NCBI GenBank assembly: GCA_019634045.1
Contig: JAHQWA010000398.1
Location: forward strand, 1-33,243
Direction: 5' to 3'
DNA: 33,243 nt
DNA from: Saprospiraceae bacterium
GTDB lineage: Bacteria; Bacteroidota; Bacteroidia; Chitinophagales; Saprospiraceae
How positions within the stretch are numbered: position 1 is the first letter of the stretch; each line of letters begins with the position of its first letter. Below are positions 26,912-33,243 of the stretch, one piece after another. The translations under genes and the position numbers were made by a program. The notes under the pieces were generated by a model. It saw only the letters and a program-made list of their open reading frames with translations, had not been told where the DNA came from and made no database searches.

Positions 26912-26922
26912 CAGAATTGCCT

Positions 26923-26930
26923 CAAATATA
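26923..26930 (-). promoter_or_regulatory. TAnnTTTG -7 promoter box of meaB
   Basis: On the minus strand the sequence reads TATATTTG, eleven bases before the ATG at 26911, implying a leader of only a few bases. Confidence 0.6.
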
Positions 26931-27412
26931 GTACTTAACAATTTATTTGCTAGTGTTAAAGTCTTGGGAGGCTACACTTTAAGATTTTAACAATATTTAT
27001 TAATAGTTGATTATTAGGAGTTTACAGGCTTAACACTTAGGTCGAAGGGGGAATGCTTTGGTTAAACTTTACTAAGATAAGGCTTATCCATGTGTAGCCT
27101 ATTGCACAGCCAAAATAATTGTTTCTTATTTGCACTGTTCCTAAAATGATGGGAAAAAACAATCTACATAAGTAATGGAGGATTTATTGTCTGACCATTG
27201 CGAAAATTAAATTCCAGAGCTTGAGTAAACTTCAACATCTTCCAATATCCGTTTATAGCTTTCGGGAAAAGGTGAGGTCCAAACAGGGCTTCACCCAGTT
27301 CCCTTCTCCAAGAGAGAACACAGCATTGGTACAGAACTATTATGATTAATAAAAGGTAGGTCCTAGGATCTGCCATAGCTATGAAAGCTCTTTCTATGAG
27401 AATTTTTTTGGG

Positions 27413-27469
27413 CGTACTTTTAGTTAGAAGAATGGTGCTCAGAAAACGCGGCTTCCAACTAAAAGTACG
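27413..27469. repeat. 18-base inverted repeat
   Basis: CGTACTTTTAGTTAGAAG (27413-27430) and CTTCCAACTAAAAGTACG (27452-27469) are complementary at 17 of 18 positions around a 21-base loop. No target duplication is visible at its edges. Confidence 0.75.
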
Positions 27470-27470
27470 T

Positions 27471-27495
27471 CTCAAGAACACAAAAATTGTCAGAG
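27471..27495 (+). repeat. Dispersed repeat, copy B (right end only)
   Basis: CTCAAGAACACAAAAATTGTCAGA matches the right end of copy A at every base except one inserted G. No protein gene on the plus strand follows it. Confidence 0.6.
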
Positions 27496-27513
27496 AACTT
27501 GAAAACTTAACTA

Positions 27514-27547
27514 CCGTTGGGTTCATAGCCGGTGAACCTACCAACGG
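27514..27547 (+). other. Bulged hairpin
   Basis: CCGTTGGGTTCA (27514-27525) pairs with TGAACC (27533-27538) and CAACGG (27542-27547), with a three-base bulge and a seven-base loop. It lies 19 bases after repeat copy B. Confidence 0.5.
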
Positions 27548-27659
27548 AACTTTCATCTCCCCGCCGGAGGACAATGTGCAAACTAATTAATGGTTAATCC
27601 GCTAATTACTTGACTCTTACAACAGCCTGCGTCCCCGGCGGCTATTTTTCCTAACTAGA

Positions 27660-28436
27660 TCACTTTCCTTTGAAAATAGGTTTTCGCTTTTCAACAAAGG
27701 CTTTTACCCCTTCTTGATAATCCTCAGTAAGGCCTGCGCTGGCTTGAAGTTGTTCTTCAATGGCGAGCTGTTTGTCTAGGTCGTTGGTAAAGGAATAGTT
27801 CAATGCCTTTTTCGTGAGCCCGATGGCAGCTGTAGGGAGCTGAGCGAGTTTTTCGGCAACGGCTAGGGCCGCCGCTTCAAAATTATCAGCTGGCAAGACT
27901 TTATAGATCATTCCCATTTGCGCGGCCTCTTCGGCACTGATTTTTTCGCCTAGCATCATCAAGGCCGCGGCTCTCTGCCAGCCAATTAATCTCGGCAAAA
28001 GATAGGTGCCGCCACTATCCGGGATGAGTCCAATTTTGACAAAAGCTTGAATAAAGGACGCTTTCTCACTAGCTAGAGTAATATCACAGGCGATCGCAAT
28101 GTTGGCACCGGCACCGGCTGCCACCCCATTCACTCCACAAACAACCGGCTTCTCTATAGCCCTGATCTTTTGAATAATTGGATTAAGGTGTTGCTCGAGG
28201 ATGGCCTCTAATCTAGGGGCATCATCACCTAGAATCTCCTGTAAATCTTGGCCTGCACAAAATGCCTTGCCTGCACCAGTCAGATAGATAGCTCGTACTT
28301 CAGGATCGTCTTTACATTGATCCAATGCATTTTGTAGAGCCAGGGCCATGTCCCGATTGAAACTATTATAGACAGCGGGTCTACTTAAGGTCAGTGTGGC
28401 GACCTGATTCTTTACACTTATCAGTAAGGGTTCCAT
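27660..28436 (-). CDS. paaG: Enoyl-CoA hydratase/isomerase, PaaG-like
   Basis: 258 residues of the crotonase fold. The oxyanion-hole segments are 'GKAFCAGQDL' (56-65) and 'GVAAGAGANIA' (104-114), and the acidic catalytic region is 'GLIPDSGGTYLLPRL' (136-150, Asp140). 'GLIPDSGGT.LLPR' and the absence of a second acidic residue at the position used by hydratases resemble PaaG, the isomerase acting on 1,2-epoxyphenylacetyl-CoA in phenylacetate breakdown. No other paa gene is in the window, so a general enoyl-CoA isomerase role is also possible. Confidence 0.85.
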   Translation of the reverse strand: MEPLLISVKNQVATLTLSRPAVYNSFNRDMALALQNALDQCKDDPEVRAIYLTGAGKAFCAGQDLQEILGDDAPRLEAILEQHLNPIIQKIRAIEKPVVCGVNGVAAGAGANIAIACDITLASEKASFIQAFVKIGLIPDSGGTYLLPRLIGWQRAAALMMLGEKISAEEAAQMGMIYKVLPADNFEAAALAVAEKLAQLPTAAIGLTKKALNYSFTNDLDKQLAIEEQLQASAGLTEDYQEGVKAFVEKRKPIFKGK

Positions 28437-28473
28437 GATTTATTATTTTGGATAGGGAGAAATGGTCTTGCTA

Positions 28474-29811
28474 TTACCCAATCTTGGTTAAGTCCAGGTT
28501 ACGGATCATCGTTAGATAGGATTTGGCAAATAAGGGAAGGCTAGTAAAGTTTAAACCTGCTGTATTAGGATTGCAGCGCTGATATTCTTCTCGATTTTGA
28601 TCTACGATGTGTTCGATGGCTCGTCTAATCGCCCGTTTGTTAAGTTTCTTCAGTTCAGGGTCGTAGTAGCTGTTCGTATATCCTAAAGCAGTGAAGAATC
28701 CATTATTAATGATCCTAAAATACAAATGAAATAGATCGCGATCAGGTTTGGGAGCGGCATAACTGAACATGCAGTAGCTGACAATGTAACTCGGGAATGC
28801 CAAAGCCACTGCTTCGAAGTCGTTATCCAAGTACCAATCCATACTAGGTAGCTCATTATCGATCACACTTACAATGCGATCATGACTAACCGGCAAAGTG
28901 ATGCCAAAAGTGGCCGTAACTCGATACATTTCCTTGAAGAACTCCGATTTAGGCCGATCTTTCAATTTGCTGAGCTCTCGGGCTAGTATTTGGTTCTTTT
29001 GTGCAGTAGACTTATCATCCTTAGCGAAATAGGTGCGATGGATACGCTCCAGGGTTTCCATCATATAACCTTCAGGCTTGATCAAGTAATCGAGCTTATA
29101 TACTAATTGTAGCAGTAAATAAGCAATGCCACCTGGGTATTGGTCTTTATCTAATTTACCATCCTCAATCTCCGTTAGCACCGTTTGGATCTGCGAAGTG
29201 ATGAATTCATATTTCACTTCCTTTTCTGTATCAGGGATAGGTCGGAGGTGAGAGGTGTCCACCGCTTGTAGCATCTTAAACTCATCAAGCAACAAATCAT
29301 CATGCTTGTCTGCCCTGGTGGCTACCTCCTTTAGCGCATAGTACAATTTGTAGGGAGAACCATCTAAGGTATACGTATCGAAAACCATGGTGATGTTTTG
29401 ATCATCATCTAGAGCGAAGCGCCCGTATTTCAGATCAAAATTCTGTTCCATAAGGCGGCGCATGAATCCGACATTCAGCGATTCGGTTTTTGCCACCTTA
29501 GCCTCTGCGGTAAGTTTGATGGAATCAGCCGTACCAGAAATCTTTTTGGAACCTTGGTAGAGTTCGAAGTGAATACTGCCATTAGCTTCCCAATACTTGA
29601 CATTGTCCTCTTTTTCGTCTCGCAGGTATTGGAAGAAAGATTTATAGGAGTCGAGGTAGTCCCCCTTATCGAAAAGATCGAGTGCTACGTCCCAAGCCTG
29701 GTAGTTGTTCTTCTGCTTATAGGAGTCACTATAGCGTCCGAAGCGGATGTCTGGCTGAGAGTCATCGTCGGGTTGGTGGCTAGCACTAAAAAGGCGGTCA
29801 AAGAATCCCAT
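28474..29811 (-). CDS. Uncharacterised 445-residue cytoplasmic protein
   Basis: I do not recognise this protein. It starts MGFFDRLFSAS and has no signal peptide or membrane helix. Residues about 40-155 ('NYQAWDVALDLFDKGDYLDSYKSFFQYL', then 'LNVGFMRRLMEQNFDLKYGRFALDDDQNITMVFDT') recall YbjN/type III chaperone-like folds: a helix followed by strands. The rest is mainly helical with many aromatic residues. It lies 37 bases upstream of the enoyl-CoA isomerase gene on the same strand and may share its transcript, though no functional link is obvious. Codon use and length look like a real gene. Confidence 0.8.
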   Translation of the reverse strand: MGFFDRLFSASHQPDDDSQPDIRFGRYSDSYKQKNNYQAWDVALDLFDKGDYLDSYKSFFQYLRDEKEDNVKYWEANGSIHFELYQGSKKISGTADSIKLTAEAKVAKTESLNVGFMRRLMEQNFDLKYGRFALDDDQNITMVFDTYTLDGSPYKLYYALKEVATRADKHDDLLLDEFKMLQAVDTSHLRPIPDTEKEVKYEFITSQIQTVLTEIEDGKLDKDQYPGGIAYLLLQLVYKLDYLIKPEGYMMETLERIHRTYFAKDDKSTAQKNQILARELSKLKDRPKSEFFKEMYRVTATFGITLPVSHDRIVSVIDNELPSMDWYLDNDFEAVALAFPSYIVSYCMFSYAAPKPDRDLFHLYFRIINNGFFTALGYTNSYYDPELKKLNKRAIRRAIEHIVDQNREEYQRCNPNTAGLNFTSLPLFAKSYLTMIRNLDLTKIG

Positions 29812-30147
29812 AGATTTGTGAAAACTTTAGGGTAGTATTTCAAAGGGTGAAGATAAAACTTTTTTGCAATTGCCCCTAGGTAGGATCTAGGTATTGGAGT
29901 TGGCCATAATTTTTTTCTTCTCCCGTCATCTTTGTGGCCAGTTCAAAGCGGAGTTCATAAGTGCGCCGATGGTTACGGTTGAGCGCGCCCTGATCTAGGT
30001 TTCTGTTGACTCAAAACACAAAACCTGTCAACGTACCCAACCTTACAGCGCCGGTTTAGAAGGTATATTCCCGTTGATTATGGCCCTGATGATTAATCAA
30101 AGTTCTATCTTTGATTTTCTTGAGTTAATGGGTCAAAGTAGAGCGAC
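29812..30147 (+). other. Divergent promoter region with repeat copy C
   Basis: Between the 445-residue gene (minus) and the GSCFA gene (plus). A CATCTTTG box at 29927-29934 on the plus strand is one base off TAnnTTTG and is about 215 bases before the GSCFA start. Repeat copy C lies at 29981-30035. A short frame at 30074 in another phase overlaps the GSCFA start and is not supported. Confidence 0.45.
29981..30035 (+). repeat. Dispersed repeat, copy C (upstream of the GSCFA gene)
   Basis: Aligned with copy A from GAGCGC (29981-29986) through 'GGTTTC.GTT.ACTCAAAACACAAAA' to TGTCA (30026-30030). The core CAAAACACAAAA is at 30012-30023. GTTGAC and GTCAAC bracket the core as a perfect inverted repeat. 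Confidence 0.7.
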
Positions 30148-31137
30148 ATGGCAGATCAATTCCGGACGAAAGTCCCTACGTTTTCCTATCCCTTCCAATT
30201 TACACATCAGCAGTCTATATTATGCTATGGTTCTTGCTTTGCAGAGCATATGGCTAGGCGTTTGCAGGACCGAAAGTTTAAGGCCCAGCTGAATCCCTTC
30301 GGTATTACCTACCACCCAATGCAAATAGCCACCGGTATTTCGGACTTACTCCAAAAACGAAGTCTGAGCAGCGCTGAGCTATTTCAGCACAATCAATTGT
30401 GGCAAGCTTTTGATTTCCACAGCCATTTTTCACATCCAGAACGGGAAGTAGCCTTGCGGCAAATGAACGAATCTCTAGGGAGCGCAGCCCATTTTGTACA
30501 ACAACTAGAGTTGCTAATTGTTACCCTGGGGACAGCTTATGGGTTTATCGAGAGAGAAAGTGGGAGAATGGTCAACAACTGTCATAAATTGCCAGCCGAT
30601 CATTTTGTACGGCAGCGCTTTGGGCCAGAAGAAATGATTCCTGCCTTGGAAAAAGCTTTCCAGGGTTTACAGAAGGAGCGACCGGGTTTGCAGGTACTCC
30701 TCACCGTATCTCCGGTTAGGCATTTGAAGGATGGAATGGTGGAAAATCAGCGCAGCAAAGCTGCTTTGCTTTTGACCGCGGCCGATTTGGCAGAGCGATT
30801 AGCGTTTGTCCATTATTTTCCCGCTTATGAACTCGTGATGGATGATTTGAGGGACTATCGCTTCTACGAAACAGACATGGTGCACCCGAACAAGTTGGCA
30901 GTAGATTATATCTGGTCCTATTTCCAGCAGTCTTTTTTTGATGAGCCGACTCAACAACTAAACGCAAAGATTGAAAAGATCAAGCAGGCTAGCGAACATC
31001 GACCCTTCCATCCGGATACCGAAAAGCATCAAGCCTTTCTCCAAACCCAGATAGCTAAAATCCGTGATATCCAGGTCAAATATCCTGGTCTTGATTTTAG
31101 CCAAGAGCAACAAATTTTCGCAAATCAGTTACTTTAA
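30148..31137 (+). CDS. GSCFA domain protein
   Basis: 329 residues with the family-naming motif GSCFA at 28-32, then 'NPFGITYHPMQIATGI'. A central 'VTLGTAYGFIE' and a late 'DMVHPNKLAVDYIW' (containing the D-x-x-H pair) fit a GDSL/SGNH-like hydrolase fold, to which the GSCFA family is related. Cytoplasmic by sequence; substrate unknown. The C-terminal 50 residues are helical and charged. The gene stands alone, with repeat copy C upstream and copy D directly after its stop. Confidence 0.9.
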   Translation: MADQFRTKVPTFSYPFQFTHQQSILCYGSCFAEHMARRLQDRKFKAQLNPFGITYHPMQIATGISDLLQKRSLSSAELFQHNQLWQAFDFHSHFSHPEREVALRQMNESLGSAAHFVQQLELLIVTLGTAYGFIERESGRMVNNCHKLPADHFVRQRFGPEEMIPALEKAFQGLQKERPGLQVLLTVSPVRHLKDGMVENQRSKAALLLTAADLAERLAFVHYFPAYELVMDDLRDYRFYETDMVHPNKLAVDYIWSYFQQSFFDEPTQQLNAKIEKIKQASEHRPFHPDTEKHQAFLQTQIAKIRDIQVKYPGLDFSQEQQIFANQLL

Positions 31138-31140
31138 CCG

Positions 31141-31212
31141 TTCTTCGACAATTCTTGTGGGTAGTGTTTTAGCTGAAAGAGGGAACCAAAACACAAAATC
31201 GTCGGAGAATCA
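31141..31212 (+). repeat. Dispersed repeat, copy D (upstream of the lipase gene)
   Basis: TTCTTCGACAATTCTTGTGGG (31141-31161) matches the left end of copy A with two changes and one missing base. The core CAAAACACAAAA is at 31187-31198. It fills almost the entire 87-base gap between two genes and ends 12 bases before the ATG. Confidence 0.65.
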
Positions 31213-31224
31213 CTTTAATGTTGT

Positions 31225-32652
31225 ATGAATAAGATTGTTTTTACCCTTACCGCTTTTGTACTTGTCCTTACTTCCCAGGCGCAAACGCTTCTCAGCGTTG
31301 AATTTATAGGGAGTGAAACTAAAGAGGCGCTAGCAGCGCAATTCCGAGACATTGCGAATAATGCGGTGGATTTATATAAGATTACCTACACTACGACGGA
31401 CGTCTTCAACGAACCAGATACTGCCTCCGGCTTGATCGTGGTACCACGTCGAGATGAAGTTTACAGCTACCCTCGTCTCGTTTTTCAACATGGCACGGTA
31501 GCGAGTCGAACAGACGTTCCCTCCAATCTCAAGGGGGGCTACGAGGCGGGTCTATTCTTCGGCGGACTGGGCTACGTCAGCTTACTGCCCGATTTCCTGG
31601 GCTTAGGCACCTCCCGCGGACTTCACCCCTATGTGCACGCCACCTCGGAAGCCTCCGCAGCGATTGATATGCTCCATGCCCTAGACGAATTCGCCGAACA
31701 GGTAGATGTAATTGTCAACGATCAATTGTTCATTACCGGGTATTCCCAAGGAGGGCACGCGGCAATGGCCTTGCACAAAGCGATTGAGGATGGCGTTGCT
31801 GATTTTCCGGTGACGGCTTCCGCACCAATGTCTGGCCCTTACAGTATCTCGGGTGTGATGCGGGAAAGAATGACCGTATCTGAGGAAACTTACTTCTATC
31901 CGGCCTATGTACACTTTACGATTGTTTCGTACAACTATGTGTATGGCTTATACAACGATATCGGAGAAGTCTTTAAACCACCCTATGTACCCTTATTACA
32001 GCAATTTTTAGATGAAGAAATTAATCTAAACGGCTTGAATGATCGCCTGATCTCCGCCTTAATTCAAAATAACGGCGCTGTTGTTCCAAAGCTCATGTTG
32101 CAGGATAGCATCATCAGTGCCGTCTTGAGTGATGAGATGCATCCGATGAATATTGCCCTACGAGATAATGACGTTTTCGATTGGACACCCCAAGCGCCCA
32201 CCCGCCTCTATTATTGCATGGCTGATGATCAGGTACCGTTCGAAAATAGCGTCGAAGCGGCCAACGCAATTGGCGCTAACAATGCTCCGAATTTCGACGC
32301 CATCGACGTCAACATGGCCGCTGATCATGGCGAGTGCGTAGAGCCAGCCATCATTGCTACCGCCCTCTTCTTCGGCCAATTCTGGGACGTCTCCCTCGTG
32401 GCTAATCGAGAACCGATCCCATCACGCCTCATCCCCGCCTTCCCCAATCCCACTGCGGGTCTAGTGCAACTAGAAGGCGTGACTGACATCGCCGCTATAG
32501 AGGTCTACAATGCCCAAGGACAACGCCTAAGCGTACAAGTCCTTCCCTCCAACACCAATCAGATTGATCTTTCTGCCTACCCGGCGGGTACCTATACGGT
32601 GAAGTTTTTGCTGCCGGAAGGGGTAGGAGTGAGTAGGGTGGTGAAGGAGTAG
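31225..32652 (+). CDS. T9SS-exported alpha/beta hydrolase (lipase-like)
   Basis: 475 residues. The signal peptide is 1-20 ('TSQAQ'). The catalytic domain (about 25-390) contains 'FQHGT' (oxyanion region, 88-92), the nucleophile elbow GYSQGG (172-177, Ser174), a likely acid in 'MADDQVP' (Asp334 or Asp335) and His368 in 'AADHGE'. The layout resembles secretory lipase/plant-type esterase families. The C-terminal about 75 residues are a T9SS type A sorting domain ('PAFPNPTAG', 'IEVYNAQGQRL', 'YPAGTYTVKF'). Likely an exported esterase or lipase. A perfect nine-pair hairpin follows the stop. Confidence 0.9.
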   Translation: MNKIVFTLTAFVLVLTSQAQTLLSVEFIGSETKEALAAQFRDIANNAVDLYKITYTTTDVFNEPDTASGLIVVPRRDEVYSYPRLVFQHGTVASRTDVPSNLKGGYEAGLFFGGLGYVSLLPDFLGLGTSRGLHPYVHATSEASAAIDMLHALDEFAEQVDVIVNDQLFITGYSQGGHAAMALHKAIEDGVADFPVTASAPMSGPYSISGVMRERMTVSEETYFYPAYVHFTIVSYNYVYGLYNDIGEVFKPPYVPLLQQFLDEEINLNGLNDRLISALIQNNGAVVPKLMLQDSIISAVLSDEMHPMNIALRDNDVFDWTPQAPTRLYYCMADDQVPFENSVEAANAIGANNAPNFDAIDVNMAADHGECVEPAIIATALFFGQFWDVSLVANREPIPSRLIPAFPNPTAGLVQLEGVTDIAAIEVYNAQGQRLSVQVLPSNTNQIDLSAYPAGTYTVKFLLPEGVGVSRVVKE

Positions 32653-32673
32653 GAGATTGAAGATAGGAAATAA

Positions 32674-32706
32674 GGCAACAGCGCCAGAAATGCTGTTGCC
32701 CTTACG
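32674..32706 (-). terminator. Hairpin terminator between convergent genes
   Basis: GGCAACAGC (32674-32682) pairs perfectly with GCTGTTGCC (32692-32700). On the minus strand it is followed by TTATTT, so it mainly serves the gene ending at 32725. Confidence 0.6.
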
Positions 32707-32724
32707 ATAATACAGATAGTAGAA

Positions 32725-33243
32725 CTATTTTGCCATGAGTAAAAATCTTAATTGAAATCTGAAAGGGGAGATGATTTCCCTTAGATCTGCTTCCAGGTCT
32801 GGTCGTTCGGCTATTTCCTTGATCTGGGTTTTTCCTTCCTGAAATTTCTTTTGTTTGAAAAAGAGCAATGCCTCGTAATAATCTATCCAATCCATTAGGT
32901 GTAAGTAGTTCCCTTCCTCATCCAATTGGATTTTGCTGCGAAGATTGAGAAGATCAGCGTTGATAGCTGCTATATCGACTTCGGTGCTAAGCATCCCACT
33001 CACTGCAGAATAAAAGAGGAAGATTTCCTCTCGATCCTCTACCTTCTCGAAATTGACTTGAGCCTCCTTGAAATAGAAGCCTCGGTCTTGTTGCCTTTGC
33101 ATGAGACCTTCCCCATAGGCTTTTACAGCAGCAACCAATTCTGGACGGGCGCTGTCAGTAGTGGGAATTGTTTTGGTATAGGGTTCTAAGAATCGATTGT
33201 ACAACTGGTCACAATCTGCAAGTAGAATGAAGTTGTTAAAGCC
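32725..33243 (-). CDS. Uncharacterised protein, N-terminus cut off by the window edge
   Basis: Visible C-terminal 172 residues. The frame stays open to the last base: the codons before the TTG at 33204 read 'GFNNFILLADCDQ' in phase, so the apparent TTG start is not the real one. The visible part is helical and charged, with paired helices ('EALLFFKQKKFQEGKTQIKEIAERP') of TPR-like character and no membrane segment. Bacteroidota proteins of this look often carry an N-terminal transcription-regulator or TPR array, but nothing here decides it. Confidence 0.6.
   Translation of the reverse strand, partial: GFNNFILLADCDQLYNRFLEPYTKTIPTTDSARPELVAAVKAYGEGLMQRQQDRGFYFKEAQVNFEKVEDREEIFLFYSAVSGMLSTEVDIAAINADLLNLRSKIQLDEEGNYLHLMDWIDYYEALLFFKQKKFQEGKTQIKEIAERPDLEADLREIISPFRFQLRFLLMAK

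Larger units (their letters stand above)
26912..27659. other. Intergenic region with palindromes and a repeat copy
   Basis: It holds the meaB promoter box (26923-26930, minus), an 18-base inverted repeat with one mismatch (27413-27430 and 27452-27469), copy B of the CAAAACACAAAA repeat (27471-27495), a bulged hairpin (27514-27547) and a weak terminator-like AGCC...GGCT-ATTTTT near 27625-27650. A 70-codon minus frame (27164-27376) with one hydrophobic segment and a 69-codon plus frame (27381-27590) overlap these structures; I cannot support either as a gene. Confidence 0.5.

Noticed and set aside
27164..27590. Two overlapping short frames on opposite strands (70 and 69 codons)
   Set aside because: Both overlap inverted repeats and a repeat copy, resemble no family, and exclude each other.

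Overview
The window reads as chromosomal DNA from a member of the Bacteroidota, most likely a Saprospiria/Lewinella-type marine or environmental bacterium. Three things support this. Three secreted proteins end in type IX secretion (T9SS) type A sorting domains. Several genes are preceded by the Bacteroidota -7 promoter box TAnnTTTG, found upstream of ruvX, fumC, meaB and the 6814 gene. The CnaB-like/dockerin/'KIGD' modules are of a kind I associate with Saprospiria. The genus assignment is inference.

Layout. Positions 1-1302 are a hairpin-rich gap with two terminators and a possible small RNA. Positions 1303-9189 are an accessory surface-protein locus. It holds a 1229-residue T9SS protein (Ig/HYR-like repeats, CnaB-like segment, dockerin, cohesin-like domain, sorting domain), a LytTR regulator with a degenerate receiver, and two shorter exported dockerin proteins that stop just before the point where the large protein continues into its cohesin-like and sorting domains. 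Positions 9190-10122 hold a 217-bp MITE with a 9-bp target duplication. Positions 10123-13707 are housekeeping: ruvX, def, topB. From 13729 to 16482 (minus) lie a T9SS-exported serine hydrolase and a DUF4114-OmpA envelope protein. A PAS-LuxR regulator follows at 16872, then a 780-bp gap ending in a strong orphan terminator.

The second half is mostly core metabolism and envelope functions: kbp (BON-LysM), sodA and fumC (divergent), a metzincin lipoprotein, a TPM-TPM-LemA cluster, meaB, a PaaG-like enoyl-CoA isomerase, an unrecognised 445-residue protein, a GSCFA protein, a T9SS-exported alpha/beta hydrolase and, at the right edge, an incomplete gene.

Points worth a second look are: the dockerin/cohesin-like trio around a phosphorylation-incompetent LytTR regulator; the tetranucleotide repeat in the leader of the third gene of that locus; the MITE; a dispersed ~75-bp repeat with the core CAAAACACAAAA that occurs four times in non-coding DNA, directly in front of ruvX, the GSCFA gene and the lipase gene; and several gene-free stretches with promoter-like boxes, hairpins and terminators that could be small RNAs. 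No rRNA, tRNA, CRISPR array or complete insertion sequence was seen.
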